Positions 1 through 9,447 of a DNA stretch of 42,852 bases are shown here, in pieces. A program made the translations under genes and the position numbers. Numbering within the stretch: position 1 is the first letter of the stretch; each line of letters starts with the position of its first letter. This DNA comes from Verrucomicrobiia bacterium (GTDB lineage Bacteria; Verrucomicrobiota; Verrucomicrobiia; Limisphaerales; UBA11358). The stretch lies in NCBI GenBank assembly GCA_031290985.1, contig JARLJW010000068.1, forward strand, positions 1-42,852, given 5' to 3'. A model generated the notes under the pieces. It was not told where the DNA came from. It saw only the letters and a program-made list of their open reading frames with translations, and ran no database searches.

Positions 1-1
1 C

Positions 2-142
2 GAAATTGAACGCCTTTTTCGCCGACTCAAGAGCTATCGCCGGGTGTTCAGCCGCTTTGATAAGCTCGACGTTCTTTTTACTGGTTTTATCGTCTTGGCG
101 CTTATTGCTGAAGCTTTACGCATTAGTGTTAACAGGCCCTAA
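2..142 (+). pseudogene. C-terminal end of an IS5-like transposase, cut by the window edge
   Basis: Reading from base 2, 46 sense codons run to a TAA at 140-142. The peptide contains ERLFRRLKSYRRVFSRFDKL and then LDVLFTGFIVLALIAEALRI. This matches the conserved C-terminal part of IS5-family DDE transposases: the E of the DDE triad followed by the R-rich helix and the RYDKLD-like motif. The N-terminus lies outside the window, so an intact gene cannot be told from a remnant. The right inverted repeat should follow within a few tens of bases. Only a short candidate, caaact at 177-182, was found; it is the inverse complement of agtttg at 42743-42748 near the other window end, and six bases is weak evidence. 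Family recognition is from motifs only. Confidence 0.75.
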
Positions 143-399
143 GCCGCCGCGGGCCGGGTCAGCGTCACTTTTGATACAAACTGCGTGCCTTGGCTTAAAC
201 CCGGTTTCAGGAACACCTCGACTGGCCTCCGCTTTCCGTTTTTCCTGGCCATCATCCACCCTCCATCCTCGTTTTTAAATTGCATCTCTGGCACTTGACC
301 CAAGACCCAAGGCAATTTCCCTCCCGCCCCTTTCCAGCCCAGCCGCCTCCGTTCCCTTTGTTCCCTTCTGCAAGGTAAAGGCCGTCTTGGAGATGGCGT

Positions 400-413
400 C
401 CCCCCGCCGGGGG
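400..413 (-). terminator. GC hairpin just downstream of the yfhO-like gene
   Basis: Five C and five G residues flank a 3-base centre, 4-18 bases past the minus-strand stop codon at 418-420. There is no clear U tract after it, so it is at best a weak or Rho-assisted terminator. The rest of 143-417 shows no gene. Confidence 0.25.
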
Positions 414-417
414 CCGG

Positions 418-3144
418 TTATGGGGCCGAGCCGGCTTTTTTCCGGTTGGCGAGCAGCAGGCAGCCGCCCAGCAATGCCGCCACAATGATGGCCGAAAGGG
501 TCACGTACAAGGGCTTGTTGGGCAGGCTGAAATCAAATTGCACCACGTGCGCACCCGGCTGGAGATAGACCCCGCGCACCATATAGTTGCAGCGCAGCAA
601 GGGGGCCGGCTGGCCGTCCACCGTCACGCGCCAGTTGGGATCGTAAAGGTCATTCAACAGCAGCACCGTGGCCGTGGGGGCATTGGCGGAAAAGACGATG
701 TGTTTGGAGGAATACTCCTTGAAATCAACCGTGCCCACGTTTTCATTGGTGGAAACGGCGGGCAGATTGGGCAGCGGGGTGGCCACCAAGACGGTTTTGG
801 CGGGGTCGAAGTTCAAGTCGGCCAGGGTGGTCAGCGTGGTCTCCAAATTGGTGTTGACCTGCCAGTTGGCATACAGCTTCACCCGCGGCAGCGCGCCGGT
901 GAAATCAAACAGGGCATAGTCGCCGTTGTCATTCGGATAGGCGGTCAGTTCCTCCAGCCGCTGGTGGAATTCGGTCACCCCCGGTTTCAAGCCGATGCTG
1001 AAGCGTTTGGCGATGCGGAAACGGCCGCGACCGGGATCAAATTCGGAGTTGAATGAGTCCAATAATGCCGCCGGGCCAAGGAGATAGCGGGTGTTGGAGA
1101 GTTCCCAGCGGCGGGTCAGTTTGGGAAACGTGGCTTGATCAAAGCCGTACTGGCCGGCGGCGTCCTGCTTGATGCCGATCCGGAACGCCGCCTGATACGC
1201 GGCCAAATCCGCCTGCACGCGCGGCATCTGGATCACGTCCAGGCACTGGATGTTGTAATATAGAAAATGGTGCTGCGTCCATTCGATGCCGTACAACTGG
1301 TCAAACAATTGGAACTGGGACGGCGTGGAGAGCGGGGGCGGCAACAGCTTGGCCACCCGGTGTTCATAGGGCTTGTCCCGCAACATGTCCTCGATGGGAT
1401 TTAACGAGCCGACCTCGTATTTTTGTTTGTAATCCCAATGGATGATGAACGGCAGGTTGGCCCGGCCGAGGTCAAACAGCAGAAAGCCGATGAACAGGCC
1501 GGCGCCGATTTTCGCCCGGGAGCCGGAAAAAAAGCCGGACATGATGGCGGCGATCAAAGCGACGGCGGCGGTCAGCAACCCGACAAACCAGCCGGCCTGG
1601 CCGAGGCTGAAAGCCGCGATGGCATGCGCGAAATTTTCATCGCCATAACCCACTTTTTGCAGGTAATGCACGAGATTTTCCTGCTGGTTGGAATAAATCA
1701 GCCAGCCAATGATGCTGGCGGCGAGCAGGCCCAGGCACAGAAAAAGCCACCGGCGATCAAAGGCATCCCATTTTACCGGCGGCTGGGGGTCTTTGCCGGT
1801 TTTGGGTTCCAGGTAACGGAGGCTCAAGGCATGCACGCCATAGCTGAAGAGCACCGCCAGCGCCCACATGGTAAAGATCAAAAACTTGGTCGGATTCCGC
1901 ATGGCTGAAAAATGGGGGATCTTATAAAAAAGCCCGTAAAACAAGGGGGCAAAGCGGCCCCACGCCAGCAAAAGCGAGCCGGCCACCACCACGGCCCAAA
2001 ACCAGATGAATTTTTTCTGCGTCAGGGTGAAGGGGGATTTTTCCCGCCGAAAGCTTTGCGCCACCGTCCAGATGGCCATCAGCACCACCATCAGCCCGCA
2101 GTAATAACCGGCGTAGCCGAACCGCATCAGGCCGCCCGGCGGATTTTGCCCGCCGCTGTCAAAATAGCGGTCAATGTTTGGATCACGCCCCATGCCGCCC
2201 CAGTAAACCCCGCCGTTGTAATCATCCCTGAATTTGGGTTCCATGTTGTTGGGCGTGTCCATGCGGTAGCCAAACACCCCCGGGACAAAAATGCCGAAGG
2301 TCTCGATTTTTGGCAGGCTCCACTGCGTGGCCCAATCCCAATGCTGTTCCGGCGTTTCCGTGCTCTTCTCGTTGGTGACAATGCCCGGCGTGCCCACCAG
2401 TGAAATAACCGTGCTCAAGGAAATAAACCCGGCAAAAACGGCCACCACGGCCACCTGGGCGACCCCGCGCAGGGCGTTGGCCAGCAGCCGGCCGTTGGCT
2501 TCAAAAACCGCCTTCAAAAAGATGTATCCCGCCACGAAGACGCTGCATAAGACGCCGATATCCGCCGCCTCCATGACATTGACGCCGACGCAGAACCCGG
2601 CCAGCGCCAGCCGCGTCCACCGCTTCCAGGCCAAGATTTCACCCTCGTTGGCCACGACCAGGGCCAGGGCGAAAAAATTAAAGCCGATGGCGATTTCCGC
2701 CGAGGCCACCCCCCAGCAGGCGCCGGCAAAAAAACCGGTGCTCAAGGTCACGCCCAGCATGCCGGAGACAACCGCCAGGGGCGACAGCTTGAGGCTGCGA
2801 AAAAAAGTCCAGCAGCCCAGCCCCAGCACAAAGAGGGCGCAGGGCACATAAAATTTGGAATAGCCCACCGGCCCCAGGAACCAGCGCAGCAGGATGCTCA
2901 GGTTTAACGGCCACGCCCCGCCCGAGCTCCCGAGTTCGTTGGTGTCGCCCCAGGCCCCGCCAAAGTTTCCCGGAAAAGTGGCGCAGGCGGTGGCCTGTTG
3001 TCCGAGCGGGCCGTCGTTGGAAAAATGCACATAATCGGGCAGAAAGCTGCGCCAAAAAAGCAGGGCCAGGACGACGGCCAGCAGCAGCGGCCCTTTCCCC
3101 GGTCCGGTTCGTTTGTCCGGCGTTTTGGTCTTCGGTTTATTCAT
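418..3144 (-). CDS. YfhO-type multispan membrane protein
   Basis: This is a protein of about 908 residues with many hydrophobic segments through roughly its first 590 residues, then a soluble region, then one more membrane segment (LYVTLSAIIVAALLGGCLLL) before a basic tail. This layout and the C-terminal NDLYDPNWRVTVDG followed by GVYLQPGAHVVQFDF are typical of the bacterial YfhO family, large GT-C-like membrane proteins linked to glycan or lipoteichoic-acid glycosylation. The start is chosen at 3144 (MNKPKTK). An upstream ATG at 3168 is in frame, but a TAAAAT -10-like box at 3172-3167 overlaps it, which favours 3144. It is the last gene of a minus-strand group with two glycosyltransferase-like genes and a methyltransferase, so a role in modifying a surface glycan is likely. 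The substrate cannot be inferred. Confidence 0.8.
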   Translation of the reverse strand: MNKPKTKTPDKRTGPGKGPLLLAVVLALLFWRSFLPDYVHFSNDGPLGQQATACATFPGNFGGAWGDTNELGSSGGAWPLNLSILLRWFLGPVGYSKFYVPCALFVLGLGCWTFFRSLKLSPLAVVSGMLGVTLSTGFFAGACWGVASAEIAIGFNFFALALVVANEGEILAWKRWTRLALAGFCVGVNVMEAADIGVLCSVFVAGYIFLKAVFEANGRLLANALRGVAQVAVVAVFAGFISLSTVISLVGTPGIVTNEKSTETPEQHWDWATQWSLPKIETFGIFVPGVFGYRMDTPNNMEPKFRDDYNGGVYWGGMGRDPNIDRYFDSGGQNPPGGLMRFGYAGYYCGLMVVLMAIWTVAQSFRREKSPFTLTQKKFIWFWAVVVAGSLLLAWGRFAPLFYGLFYKIPHFSAMRNPTKFLIFTMWALAVLFSYGVHALSLRYLEPKTGKDPQPPVKWDAFDRRWLFLCLGLLAASIIGWLIYSNQQENLVHYLQKVGYGDENFAHAIAAFSLGQAGWFVGLLTAAVALIAAIMSGFFSGSRAKIGAGLFIGFLLFDLGRANLPFIIHWDYKQKYEVGSLNPIEDMLRDKPYEHRVAKLLPPPLSTPSQFQLFDQLYGIEWTQHHFLYYNIQCLDVIQMPRVQADLAAYQAAFRIGIKQDAAGQYGFDQATFPKLTRRWELSNTRYLLGPAALLDSFNSEFDPGRGRFRIAKRFSIGLKPGVTEFHQRLEELTAYPNDNGDYALFDFTGALPRVKLYANWQVNTNLETTLTTLADLNFDPAKTVLVATPLPNLPAVSTNENVGTVDFKEYSSKHIVFSANAPTATVLLLNDLYDPNWRVTVDGQPAPLLRCNYMVRGVYLQPGAHVVQFDFSLPNKPLYVTLSAIIVAALLGGCLLLANRKKAGSAP

Positions 3145-3166
3145 AGTCAAATCGGGGCGGGCGGGC

Positions 3167-3172
3167 ATTTTA
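3167..3172 (-). promoter_or_regulatory. Possible -10 box of the yfhO-like gene
   Basis: TAAAAT on the minus strand lies about 23 bases ahead of the ATG at 3144. The best -35 candidate, TTATGT 18 bases upstream, is poor. The box is mainly useful for deciding the start codon. Confidence 0.3.
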
Positions 3173-3247
3173 GCGACATCGCCTGCCCGGACATAAACCC
3201 AAATTGTTGTAATGTTTCACGTCCGAGTCAAGGTCTTGCCGTCGGCG

Positions 3248-4330
3248 TCAAACCACTTTCTCGCGCAAGAGCACCCGGGAAATAAAGCGGGGCACACCGG
3301 GGATTTTGCGGATGACCTGGTAATAGGCCCAGTCCACCAGCCGGTTTTGCTTCACAAACGTGATGGCGCGCAGCAGGCAGGTTTCCTTGAAGAGGAAGGC
3401 ATGGTTGCGGCAACGGCGCAGCCATGGGCAGGCGGGCCGGGGCATCGGCTCCGCCGGTTTCCCCGCGAAATACTCCTCGATCTGCCCCATCAACTGCCGC
3501 GCCCGCGCCGTGGCCGTCGCGTTGGCCAGCAGCCAGTCGCGTTGCGCCTGCAAGATGCGCCGGTATTCCTCCGTCGGCCGGCCGTTCACCACCAGCCGGT
3601 TCGCCTGCGCCAGGAAATCTTGTTTGTCCGTGTAACTGAGGAAATGCGGGCACTGGGGCGCGCACGTCGCCGGCTTCTGGTCATAATGCTTGAACATCAC
3701 CAGCGCCCCCGCCGCCAGGATTTCATAATGCCGCATGCAGTCCCAGCCGCCTTTGCGCATCGTGAGGCCGAAGAACGACCGGGCCAGGTCATCGTAATAA
3801 TCTTTTTCCTCCGTGAACTTATACCCGGTTTCGCTGGTGAATTCCGCATCCTGGACATGCGTCTGATGCAACTGGGTTTTGCCCGCCACGTCGAGGGGCC
3901 GCACCAGCCGGTCCGGCACGCAGAAACCCGTTGGCAAAACCCCCGGCGCCGGCGCCATCAATTCCCGCTTGAAATACGGCCGCGGTCCCGGTTCGATGAA
4001 CGGGTCGTCATACCCGTCCAGATAAACCACCCGCGGCGCCTTGTCCCGGTTCCGCACCAGCACCCGCCAGTCAATCGGCATCTGCCGCCGGTAACTGCTG
4101 TAAATCACCAGGTCCACGTCCGCCGGCAGCGCCCGCGCCGCCCGGGGCACGTCCGGGATGGGCTGGGACCAGACCGTGAACCCCCGGCCATACACCGAGG
4201 GGAATTCACCGTACATCATCGCCTTGCGCGGCCAGTCCACGCAATCCGCCCCGAAGACGTCCCGGAAGCCCACCAGGAGGGAATCTTGCAGATAGTCATA
4301 CATCGGGGCCGTGATAAACAAAATCTTCAT
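3248..4330 (-). CDS. Glycosyltransferase, exostosin-like/GT-B type
   Basis: The 360-residue soluble protein starts MKILFITAPMYDYL, as many GT-B enzymes do. It carries the block RSFFGLTMRKGGWDCMRHYE followed by ILAAGALVMF, which resembles the nucleotide-sugar-binding region of exostosin-like and glycan-biosynthesis transferases (a small-residue run, then E plus a hydrophobic strand). The C-terminus contains a basic helical tail. The ATG at 4330 is the natural start. The gene lies 103 bases upstream of the yfhO-like gene in transcription order and 119 bases after the DUF5672 gene. I infer that it transfers a sugar in capsule or LPS assembly; donor and acceptor are unknown. A function as a sugar-modifying protein without transferase activity cannot be excluded. 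Confidence 0.65.
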   Translation of the reverse strand: MKILFITAPMYDYLQDSLLVGFRDVFGADCVDWPRKAMMYGEFPSVYGRGFTVWSQPIPDVPRAARALPADVDLVIYSSYRRQMPIDWRVLVRNRDKAPRVVYLDGYDDPFIEPGPRPYFKRELMAPAPGVLPTGFCVPDRLVRPLDVAGKTQLHQTHVQDAEFTSETGYKFTEEKDYYDDLARSFFGLTMRKGGWDCMRHYEILAAGALVMFKHYDQKPATCAPQCPHFLSYTDKQDFLAQANRLVVNGRPTEEYRRILQAQRDWLLANATATARARQLMGQIEEYFAGKPAEPMPRPACPWLRRCRNHAFLFKETCLLRAITFVKQNRLVDWAYYQVIRKIPGVPRFISRVLLREKVV

Positions 4331-4449
4331 GGTTAAAAAAAGGCGACCGGCTTTTCATCCAAGCCGCCGCCGGTCGGGCCGGGATTTCGGAGGGGGCGCC
4401 CCGCCATCCGAGGCCGGCACAATTTAACCATTATTTGCCATGTTCCACG

Positions 4450-5418
4450 TTATATGTCCACCTCAATGGCGTCTTTTAAAGCCACGGCCTCGTAATTGGT
4501 CCGGCCATGAAAGCCGAACGCCTTGACCAGGCTAAAATCACTGTCATAGGCATGCGAAAAGGCGGCGCCAATCAGCAGGGAAGGGAATTTGACGCCGCGT
4601 TCCTCAAAATATTTTCGATGCTTGAAAATAAACCGGTCTTCCCCCAGATGCGTCGCCTGGTAATCGGAAAAATCGCTGCACAATTCCAGGAATTTCTTGC
4701 TCCGCAAAGAGAACCCCCCGTTGAATACCAGTTCATCCCGGAGTCCAATCTTAAACGGGGACGGCGAACCGATATAATCATAATTAAAGAATTCGTCCGT
4801 CCAGCATTCCGGATGCAACACATAGCCGTCATCCTGGATCAGGAGCAAATGACCGGTTTTGACATGCTTGTGCAATTCCTTGATGCAAAACTCGTTGTAA
4901 CCCTGGAAATTCATCGGGTTGATTTTTATCCACGAATAGGCATCGGAATATTTGTGCTTTGGGTTCGCGGGCGCAAAGAGGATGGTTTCTTTGAACTTGA
5001 GGCCCCTGCTGGAATACATGATCGCCTGAACGTGCTTCTTAAACGATTCCGTTGATGCGGAGCCGACCACGGCGGCAAGGGTCACGTCGTCCCGGACCCG
5101 ATTCAACGTTGAGCCGTCGCGAAAGACGATTTCCGCGTTGCGCTTAAATCCCAATTGCTCCAAAACTTGGTTTTGTTTTCGGCAGTTCAATTCCTGCCGG
5201 CTGCGATCGCAGGCGGCGTAACATTTATTCTTGAAGGTCTTTTGCCGGAGTGCGCCCAGGGATGGAAAACAATCTTGCTGCCGGCAAGCGCGTCCGAGCA
5301 TAAAAAGAAGCCATTTGAGATGGCTTCTGGAAAAATATGCCTGCCGGAAGGTTTCAGCCTGGGAAACGCTTAATTTTACGTTGTCGATGTAGGTGTCAAG
5401 ATGGTCGGGCTTTTTCAC
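4450..5418 (-). CDS. DUF5672 domain protein, glycosyltransferase-like
   Basis: The 322-residue protein contains HLLLIQDDGYVLHPECWTDE, then YDYIGSPSPF, then NGGFSLRSKKFLE and GEDRFI. This order (a D-D metal-binding-like motif, the Y-IG-P step, the NGGFSLR loop and a late ED) is the hallmark of DUF5672, a family related to GT-A glycosyltransferases. The first 110 residues are a separate helical, cysteine-containing region. The start is GTG at 5418; the next ATG lies 40 codons later, inside a region that looks coding. The gene is visibly richer in A and T than its neighbours and uses AAA/AAT/GAT codons freely, which suggests horizontal acquisition. It sits in the minus-strand glycan group. Confidence 0.75.
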   Translation of the reverse strand: MKKPDHLDTYIDNVKLSVSQAETFRQAYFSRSHLKWLLFMLGRACRQQDCFPSLGALRQKTFKNKCYAACDRSRQELNCRKQNQVLEQLGFKRNAEIVFRDGSTLNRVRDDVTLAAVVGSASTESFKKHVQAIMYSSRGLKFKETILFAPANPKHKYSDAYSWIKINPMNFQGYNEFCIKELHKHVKTGHLLLIQDDGYVLHPECWTDEFFNYDYIGSPSPFKIGLRDELVFNGGFSLRSKKFLELCSDFSDYQATHLGEDRFIFKHRKYFEERGVKFPSLLIGAAFSHAYDSDFSLVKAFGFHGRTNYEAVALKDAIEVDI

Positions 5419-5696
5419 GATTAAAGTTTTGGCGCGGCGGCGGTTTTATTTCATGGCTCACAGGGTTCCCCTTGATCCCTTCAGGGGCGGTCAAAGTTAA
5501 AGGCTGGGAACCGTTTTTTGTCTTAACCGGGATTCCCCATTTGATTGTTGGCCTGCGACCAACGCGGGCCTTGTTCGTAATTCTCCTCCGGCTCCAAGGA
5601 CTTGCAAGCCTTTTTCCCGTGCATCCCCGGTCGTTCCACGCCCGCCAGGCCGGCGGCGGGGTTGACTTCGCCGGGACGCGCTTTTTTTGGCCAAAA

Positions 5697-6551
5697 CTAG
5701 GACCGGAAGATCACCCGGAACCAGTTCCGGGGATCTTTCCAGGACATCGGGGTCACCTTCTCGCCGGCGCGGATTTTCAGCACGCCGGGCTCAACCGCGG
5801 CAACCGTGCCGACGATCACCCGTTCCCCCAGCTTGGCGTGGGTGGGCTCCATTTCTTTCCGGATGATGATCATTGAATTGCGAAATTCGACCGATTGCAC
5901 CCAGCCCGTTTTAATTTCTTCGGCCAGCAGGGGGCCGGGCAGGAACCGCTTCAACCGTCCGGGGATCGACCGGTTGATGGACCAATGCTCGTAGTTGACG
6001 ACATCGGTCAGCGTTTTGAAAAATGCAGTGGCGTTTCGGCGCTGCCGCAGCCCGACGGACTGGCTGAGCCAATAAAGGCAATGCGTGTCCTCAACCACGT
6101 AAATCCCGCCGGGCGCCAGGAGCGGGAAGTAGCTGTTAAAGGAATGAATGATGTCCTTCGACACATGCGACCCGTCATCAATGATGAGGTCAAATTGCGG
6201 CGAGATCTGCCGGATGCGATCCCGCGTCGCGTCTTGGTTGGCGTCGCCCACCACGATGTGGATGCGCGGATCTTCATAAGTCAGCTGTTGGCACAAGGGA
6301 TTGATGTCGCAGCCGACAAAGACCTTGGCGTCCGCAAAAAACTTCGACCAGACTTCAAAGGATCCGCCGTTTTGCACGCCGATTTCCAGCAGCCGGACCG
6401 GCTGTTTGGCGAACGGGGCGAAAAGGCGGTTGTAGGCTTTTAAATAGGATGCCCATTTGTCGCTGACCTTGCCTCCGATTTTCCCCCGGTGAAGTTTTTC
6501 CAGGATTCCGTAATCATAGTTCGGTTCGGATGTCTCCAAATTGGTTGCCAT
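5697..6551 (-). CDS. Class I SAM-dependent methyltransferase
   Basis: The protein is 284 residues from the ATG at 6551. An in-frame TTG at 6662 would add 37 residues that do not look like part of the fold, so the ATG is preferred. The core reads VRLLEIGVQNGGSFEVWSKF (SAM-binding motif I), VFVGCDINPLC, then DLIIDDGSHVSKD and GGIYVVEDTH. This combination is typical of the Methyltransf_24/CmcI-like group found in polysaccharide and O-methyl sugar clusters, where the D-D-SH residues often bind a metal. The C-terminal 60 residues form an extra basic domain. It is the first gene of the minus-strand group and is divergent from the flippase gene. The likely role is O-methylation of a sugar; this is inferred from context. 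Confidence 0.78.
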   Translation of the reverse strand: MATNLETSEPNYDYGILEKLHRGKIGGKVSDKWASYLKAYNRLFAPFAKQPVRLLEIGVQNGGSFEVWSKFFADAKVFVGCDINPLCQQLTYEDPRIHIVVGDANQDATRDRIRQISPQFDLIIDDGSHVSKDIIHSFNSYFPLLAPGGIYVVEDTHCLYWLSQSVGLRQRRNATAFFKTLTDVVNYEHWSINRSIPGRLKRFLPGPLLAEEIKTGWVQSVEFRNSMIIIRKEMEPTHAKLGERVIVGTVAAVEPGVLKIRAGEKVTPMSWKDPRNWFRVIFRS

Positions 6552-6875
6552 AAAATCAGTGGGGGGATTTTCCTGATGGGTGAAAGGTATTGATATGTCG
6601 AATTGCCGGTGATTTAAATCAGGATAGCCGCCAAAAGCTACCGAAATGTGTTGTCCGGGCAAGCCCTAAATCACACCAGCGGCGGTTTGACGGCTCCGCG
6701 GGAAAGTGCCAAGAAATCGCTTGCCCCCGATGCCTGCTCAAGCTGATTCTATCGGTTTCCGCGCCTGTCGCCGCCGGGTTTTTGGCGGCGGGGCGCGGGC
6801 TGTTTTGACCATGACCCATTTCATCAAACATCGCCGCGGGCAGTTTTCGCTGCCTCTCTGCCAATCCTTGTCCGC

Positions 6876-8138
6876 ATGAAAAAGCCTTCCAGCTCCGGCG
6901 ATCTGCTGCAAAGCGGCATCGTCCTGTCTCTCGTCGGCTTTTTGACACAATTGATTCACTACGGTTTTCAAGCGATCGTGAGCCCGCAACTGGGCGGCCA
7001 GAAAGGCGAGTTCGGGCTGGTGATCACCACCATTACTTTCATCGGGTTTTTAGGCCTGCCGCTGTCCATTGCCAGCCAGACGGTCACCCATCATGTCGCG
7101 CGCTTTCACTTTAGCGGCGATGATGCGCGCCTGCACGCGTTGCTCGCCGGGTGTCGGAAATTTCTGCTCCATGTGACGGTCGGGGGATCCGTTCTGGCGG
7201 TCATCCTGGTAAAACCGCTGAGTAATTTTTTCAACATCCCGCGCACGAGCCTGACGATCATTGCGCTTTTCTGCGTCTTGGGCGGGCTTTGGAGTTCCTA
7301 TGCGTCGGCGCTTTGCCAGGGGTTGGGTTGGTTCAAGCGTCTGGCACTGATCGGGCTGCTGGCAGCGGTGCTGCGGGTTTTATTCGGCCTGCCGGCCACG
7401 GCGATCTGGCCGGTCGCCGAATGTGCGGTCCTCGCCTCGGCCGTCATGCTGCTGCCCAATCTGATTTTGCTTTATTGGAAGAAAGATTTCCCCCAGCCGG
7501 TCGCCACGACCGCCTCGCCGTGGAACCGGGAGTTTGTTCAGTTTCTGGTGGTCAGCGCGGCCTGTGTCTTCGGCTCCTTCTGTTTCAACCAGGCGGATCA
7601 ACTGGTGGCCAGCAAATATTTTTTAGACAAAGGCGCGCTGGATGCCTACGGTTCCGCCGGGATATTGGCGCGCGCGCTGCCCACGACCGCCGGCCCGTTG
7701 CTGGCGGTGCTGTTCACCCATCGCTCCGGGCGGCATCATGCCGATGGCCTCAGTCAGCAGATAAAATTATTCGCGTTTTACGCCCTCGCCCTGATCGCCG
7801 GCGCCATAACCCTCTTTGTGTTGCGGGGATTCTGCCTGCAAATCCTGCATCGCAACACCCCGGAAGCCGCCGGCATGATCGGCCGGTTTGCGACGACCAT
7901 GGTCTTTGCGGGTCTTATTCAGGCGTTGGCGACCTGGTCGCTGGCCAGTCGCTGGATGAAAATGGGGGTGCTCTATGGCGTCCTTGGCATCGCATATTGG
8001 CTGACGTTGCTGGTCATGGGCAAAACCCCCGCCGCCCTGTTGCAGATCATGCCGGTCGCCGCCGGCATTGCCTTGTTGATCATGCTGACGCTCTGGGGCA
8101 ATAACATGCGCCGGCACCATCCGGCTCCCGAGATCTGA
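6876..8138 (+). CDS. Oligosaccharide flippase-like membrane protein (Wzx/MOP family)
   Basis: The 420-residue protein is almost wholly hydrophobic, with about twelve predicted membrane helices and short charged loops. The N-terminus (SGIVLSLVGFLTQLIHYGFQ) and the DQLVASKYF motif midway fit the polysaccharide transporters of the MOP superfamily, which flip undecaprenyl-linked repeat units. Length is normal for the family. The ATG at 6876 follows a divergent intergenic region of about 320 bases from the methyltransferase start at 6551. That region contains a 7-bp GC stem at 6769-6790 with a T-rich loop and no gene that I can support. It is flanked on both sides by glycosyltransferases, supporting a Wzx role. 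No Wzy polymerase is obvious in the window unless the YfhO-like protein has such a role. Confidence 0.75.
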   Translation: MKKPSSSGDLLQSGIVLSLVGFLTQLIHYGFQAIVSPQLGGQKGEFGLVITTITFIGFLGLPLSIASQTVTHHVARFHFSGDDARLHALLAGCRKFLLHVTVGGSVLAVILVKPLSNFFNIPRTSLTIIALFCVLGGLWSSYASALCQGLGWFKRLALIGLLAAVLRVLFGLPATAIWPVAECAVLASAVMLLPNLILLYWKKDFPQPVATTASPWNREFVQFLVVSAACVFGSFCFNQADQLVASKYFLDKGALDAYGSAGILARALPTTAGPLLAVLFTHRSGRHHADGLSQQIKLFAFYALALIAGAITLFVLRGFCLQILHRNTPEAAGMIGRFATTMVFAGLIQALATWSLASRWMKMGVLYGVLGIAYWLTLLVMGKTPAALLQIMPVAAGIALLIMLTLWGNNMRRHHPAPEI

Positions 8139-8183
8139 TTTTCCCGCCCGGCCCCCCAATGAGGCGGCCTGAAGCAGCCCACC

Positions 8184-9236
8184 TCACCCCACCTTGGGCG
8201 GTCCGAGCTTGAAAACCTGCTTGAACTCGCCCAGCCGGTTCAGCCGCCAGGTCACAAATCGCAGCATCCAAAAATCGCCGTGCCGGCGCAGGCTCCGGTT
8301 CTTCCGCCGCCAGTAGCGCACATGCGACCGCATGGCGAAAGCCTCCCCGACGCCGCGGACATAGGTTTGCCGCACGAATTTCCAGTTCCGGGTGAGCACC
8401 AGGAAGGCGATGGCCTCGCAGCCCAGCATCAGCAGGTGCGGGATGAGCATCAGCAGCAAAAAGTGCTGGCAATTTTTCAACAGCAGCAGGATGCCGTTGC
8501 GGACGGAGAGAAACCGTTTCATCTCGTTGGTGCGCAGCTCCACATGCTGGATGCCGCCGGACGGGTTCGCCACGGACGCGCCGCGATGATGCACCCGCGC
8601 CGCCGGCGTGCTGAGGCCGCGTCCGCCCGCGGCCCACGACCGCCAGCCCAGGTCCAGCTCGTCGACATAGATCAGCAACTCCGGCGGATACGCGCCGATT
8701 TTGAAAAACCAGTCTTTGCGGATCACAAAGGCGCAGCCGTAGCCGGAAAACAACTCCCGCGGCGTGGCATGATCCGGCGGACTCCAGCACACGCCCAGCC
8801 AGTCGATGCCCAGGGAGCCAAAACCTTGATACGTGTCGTCGTCGTAATTGAGCACGCGGGGCGAGAAGAGCTGCGCATCCGGGCGTTCGGCCGCCGCCTG
8901 CAACAACCGCTCCACGCAATCCGGCTCCAGCCAGAGGTCGTTGTTGAGGATGAAGATCAACGGCGACCGGGCGGCGGCGGCCCCGATGTTGTTGGCCTCG
9001 CAATACCAGAGATTTTTCCCGTTGTTGATGAACTGCAGGGCCGGCAGGCGCGGCGCAAACCGTTCGCAGATCGCGCGCGATTCATCCTGCGAACCGTTGT
9101 CCGTGATGACGACCTCCAGCCGGCGGACGGCGGTTTGCCGGCAGATGGATTCCAGGCAGCGGTCCAGCCAGCGGGCCCCATTGTAATTCAGGATGACGAG
9201 GGTGATTTCCGGGGATAACGGGGCGTCGTTGGTCAT
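8184..9236 (-). CDS. Glycosyltransferase family 2 (rhamnosyltransferase-like)
   Basis: The 350-residue GT-A protein begins with the family signature ITLVILNYNGARWLDRCLES, followed by EVVITDNGSQDES. The metal-binding position is ILNNDLWLEPD (an NND variant of DXD), and the late acidic motif is YVDELDLGWR. About 65 residues from the end is a hydrophobic segment (FLLLMLIPHLLMLGCEAIAF) that may anchor it to the membrane. It is convergent with the flippase gene, with 45 bases between stops, and divergent from the GT4 gene at 9448. It is probably one of the transferases building the repeat unit; linkage and sugar are unknown. Confidence 0.82.
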   Translation of the reverse strand: MTNDAPLSPEITLVILNYNGARWLDRCLESICRQTAVRRLEVVITDNGSQDESRAICERFAPRLPALQFINNGKNLWYCEANNIGAAAARSPLIFILNNDLWLEPDCVERLLQAAAERPDAQLFSPRVLNYDDDTYQGFGSLGIDWLGVCWSPPDHATPRELFSGYGCAFVIRKDWFFKIGAYPPELLIYVDELDLGWRSWAAGGRGLSTPAARVHHRGASVANPSGGIQHVELRTNEMKRFLSVRNGILLLLKNCQHFLLLMLIPHLLMLGCEAIAFLVLTRNWKFVRQTYVRGVGEAFAMRSHVRYWRRKNRSLRRHGDFWMLRFVTWRLNRLGEFKQVFKLGPPKVG

Positions 9237-9447
9237 GCCAAAATGATTTCGTGGAAATAAATTTTAAATGCCTGCCGGGTTTTGCGGCGCACAATTCAGG
9301 GTGCAATTCGCAGGCTGGCAGGGATTCTGGATAAACGCCGCCAAAAGTAAATAAGACACTTTCACTGCATTTTTGCGGGCCCGCCGCCGCCGGTTTTTTG
9401 ATGGACAGGGCTTTCGGCAACCTCGTACCGTACGCGGATATCAGCAG

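Noticed and set aside
418..3144. A Wzy O-antigen polymerase
   Set aside because: The large periplasmic and C-terminal soluble parts and motifs fit YfhO better than the usual Wzy topology.
3212..4336. Plus-strand frame opposite the exostosin-like transferase
   Set aside because: It has an Arg/Pro/His-rich peptide and no motif; the minus strand has a natural start and family features.
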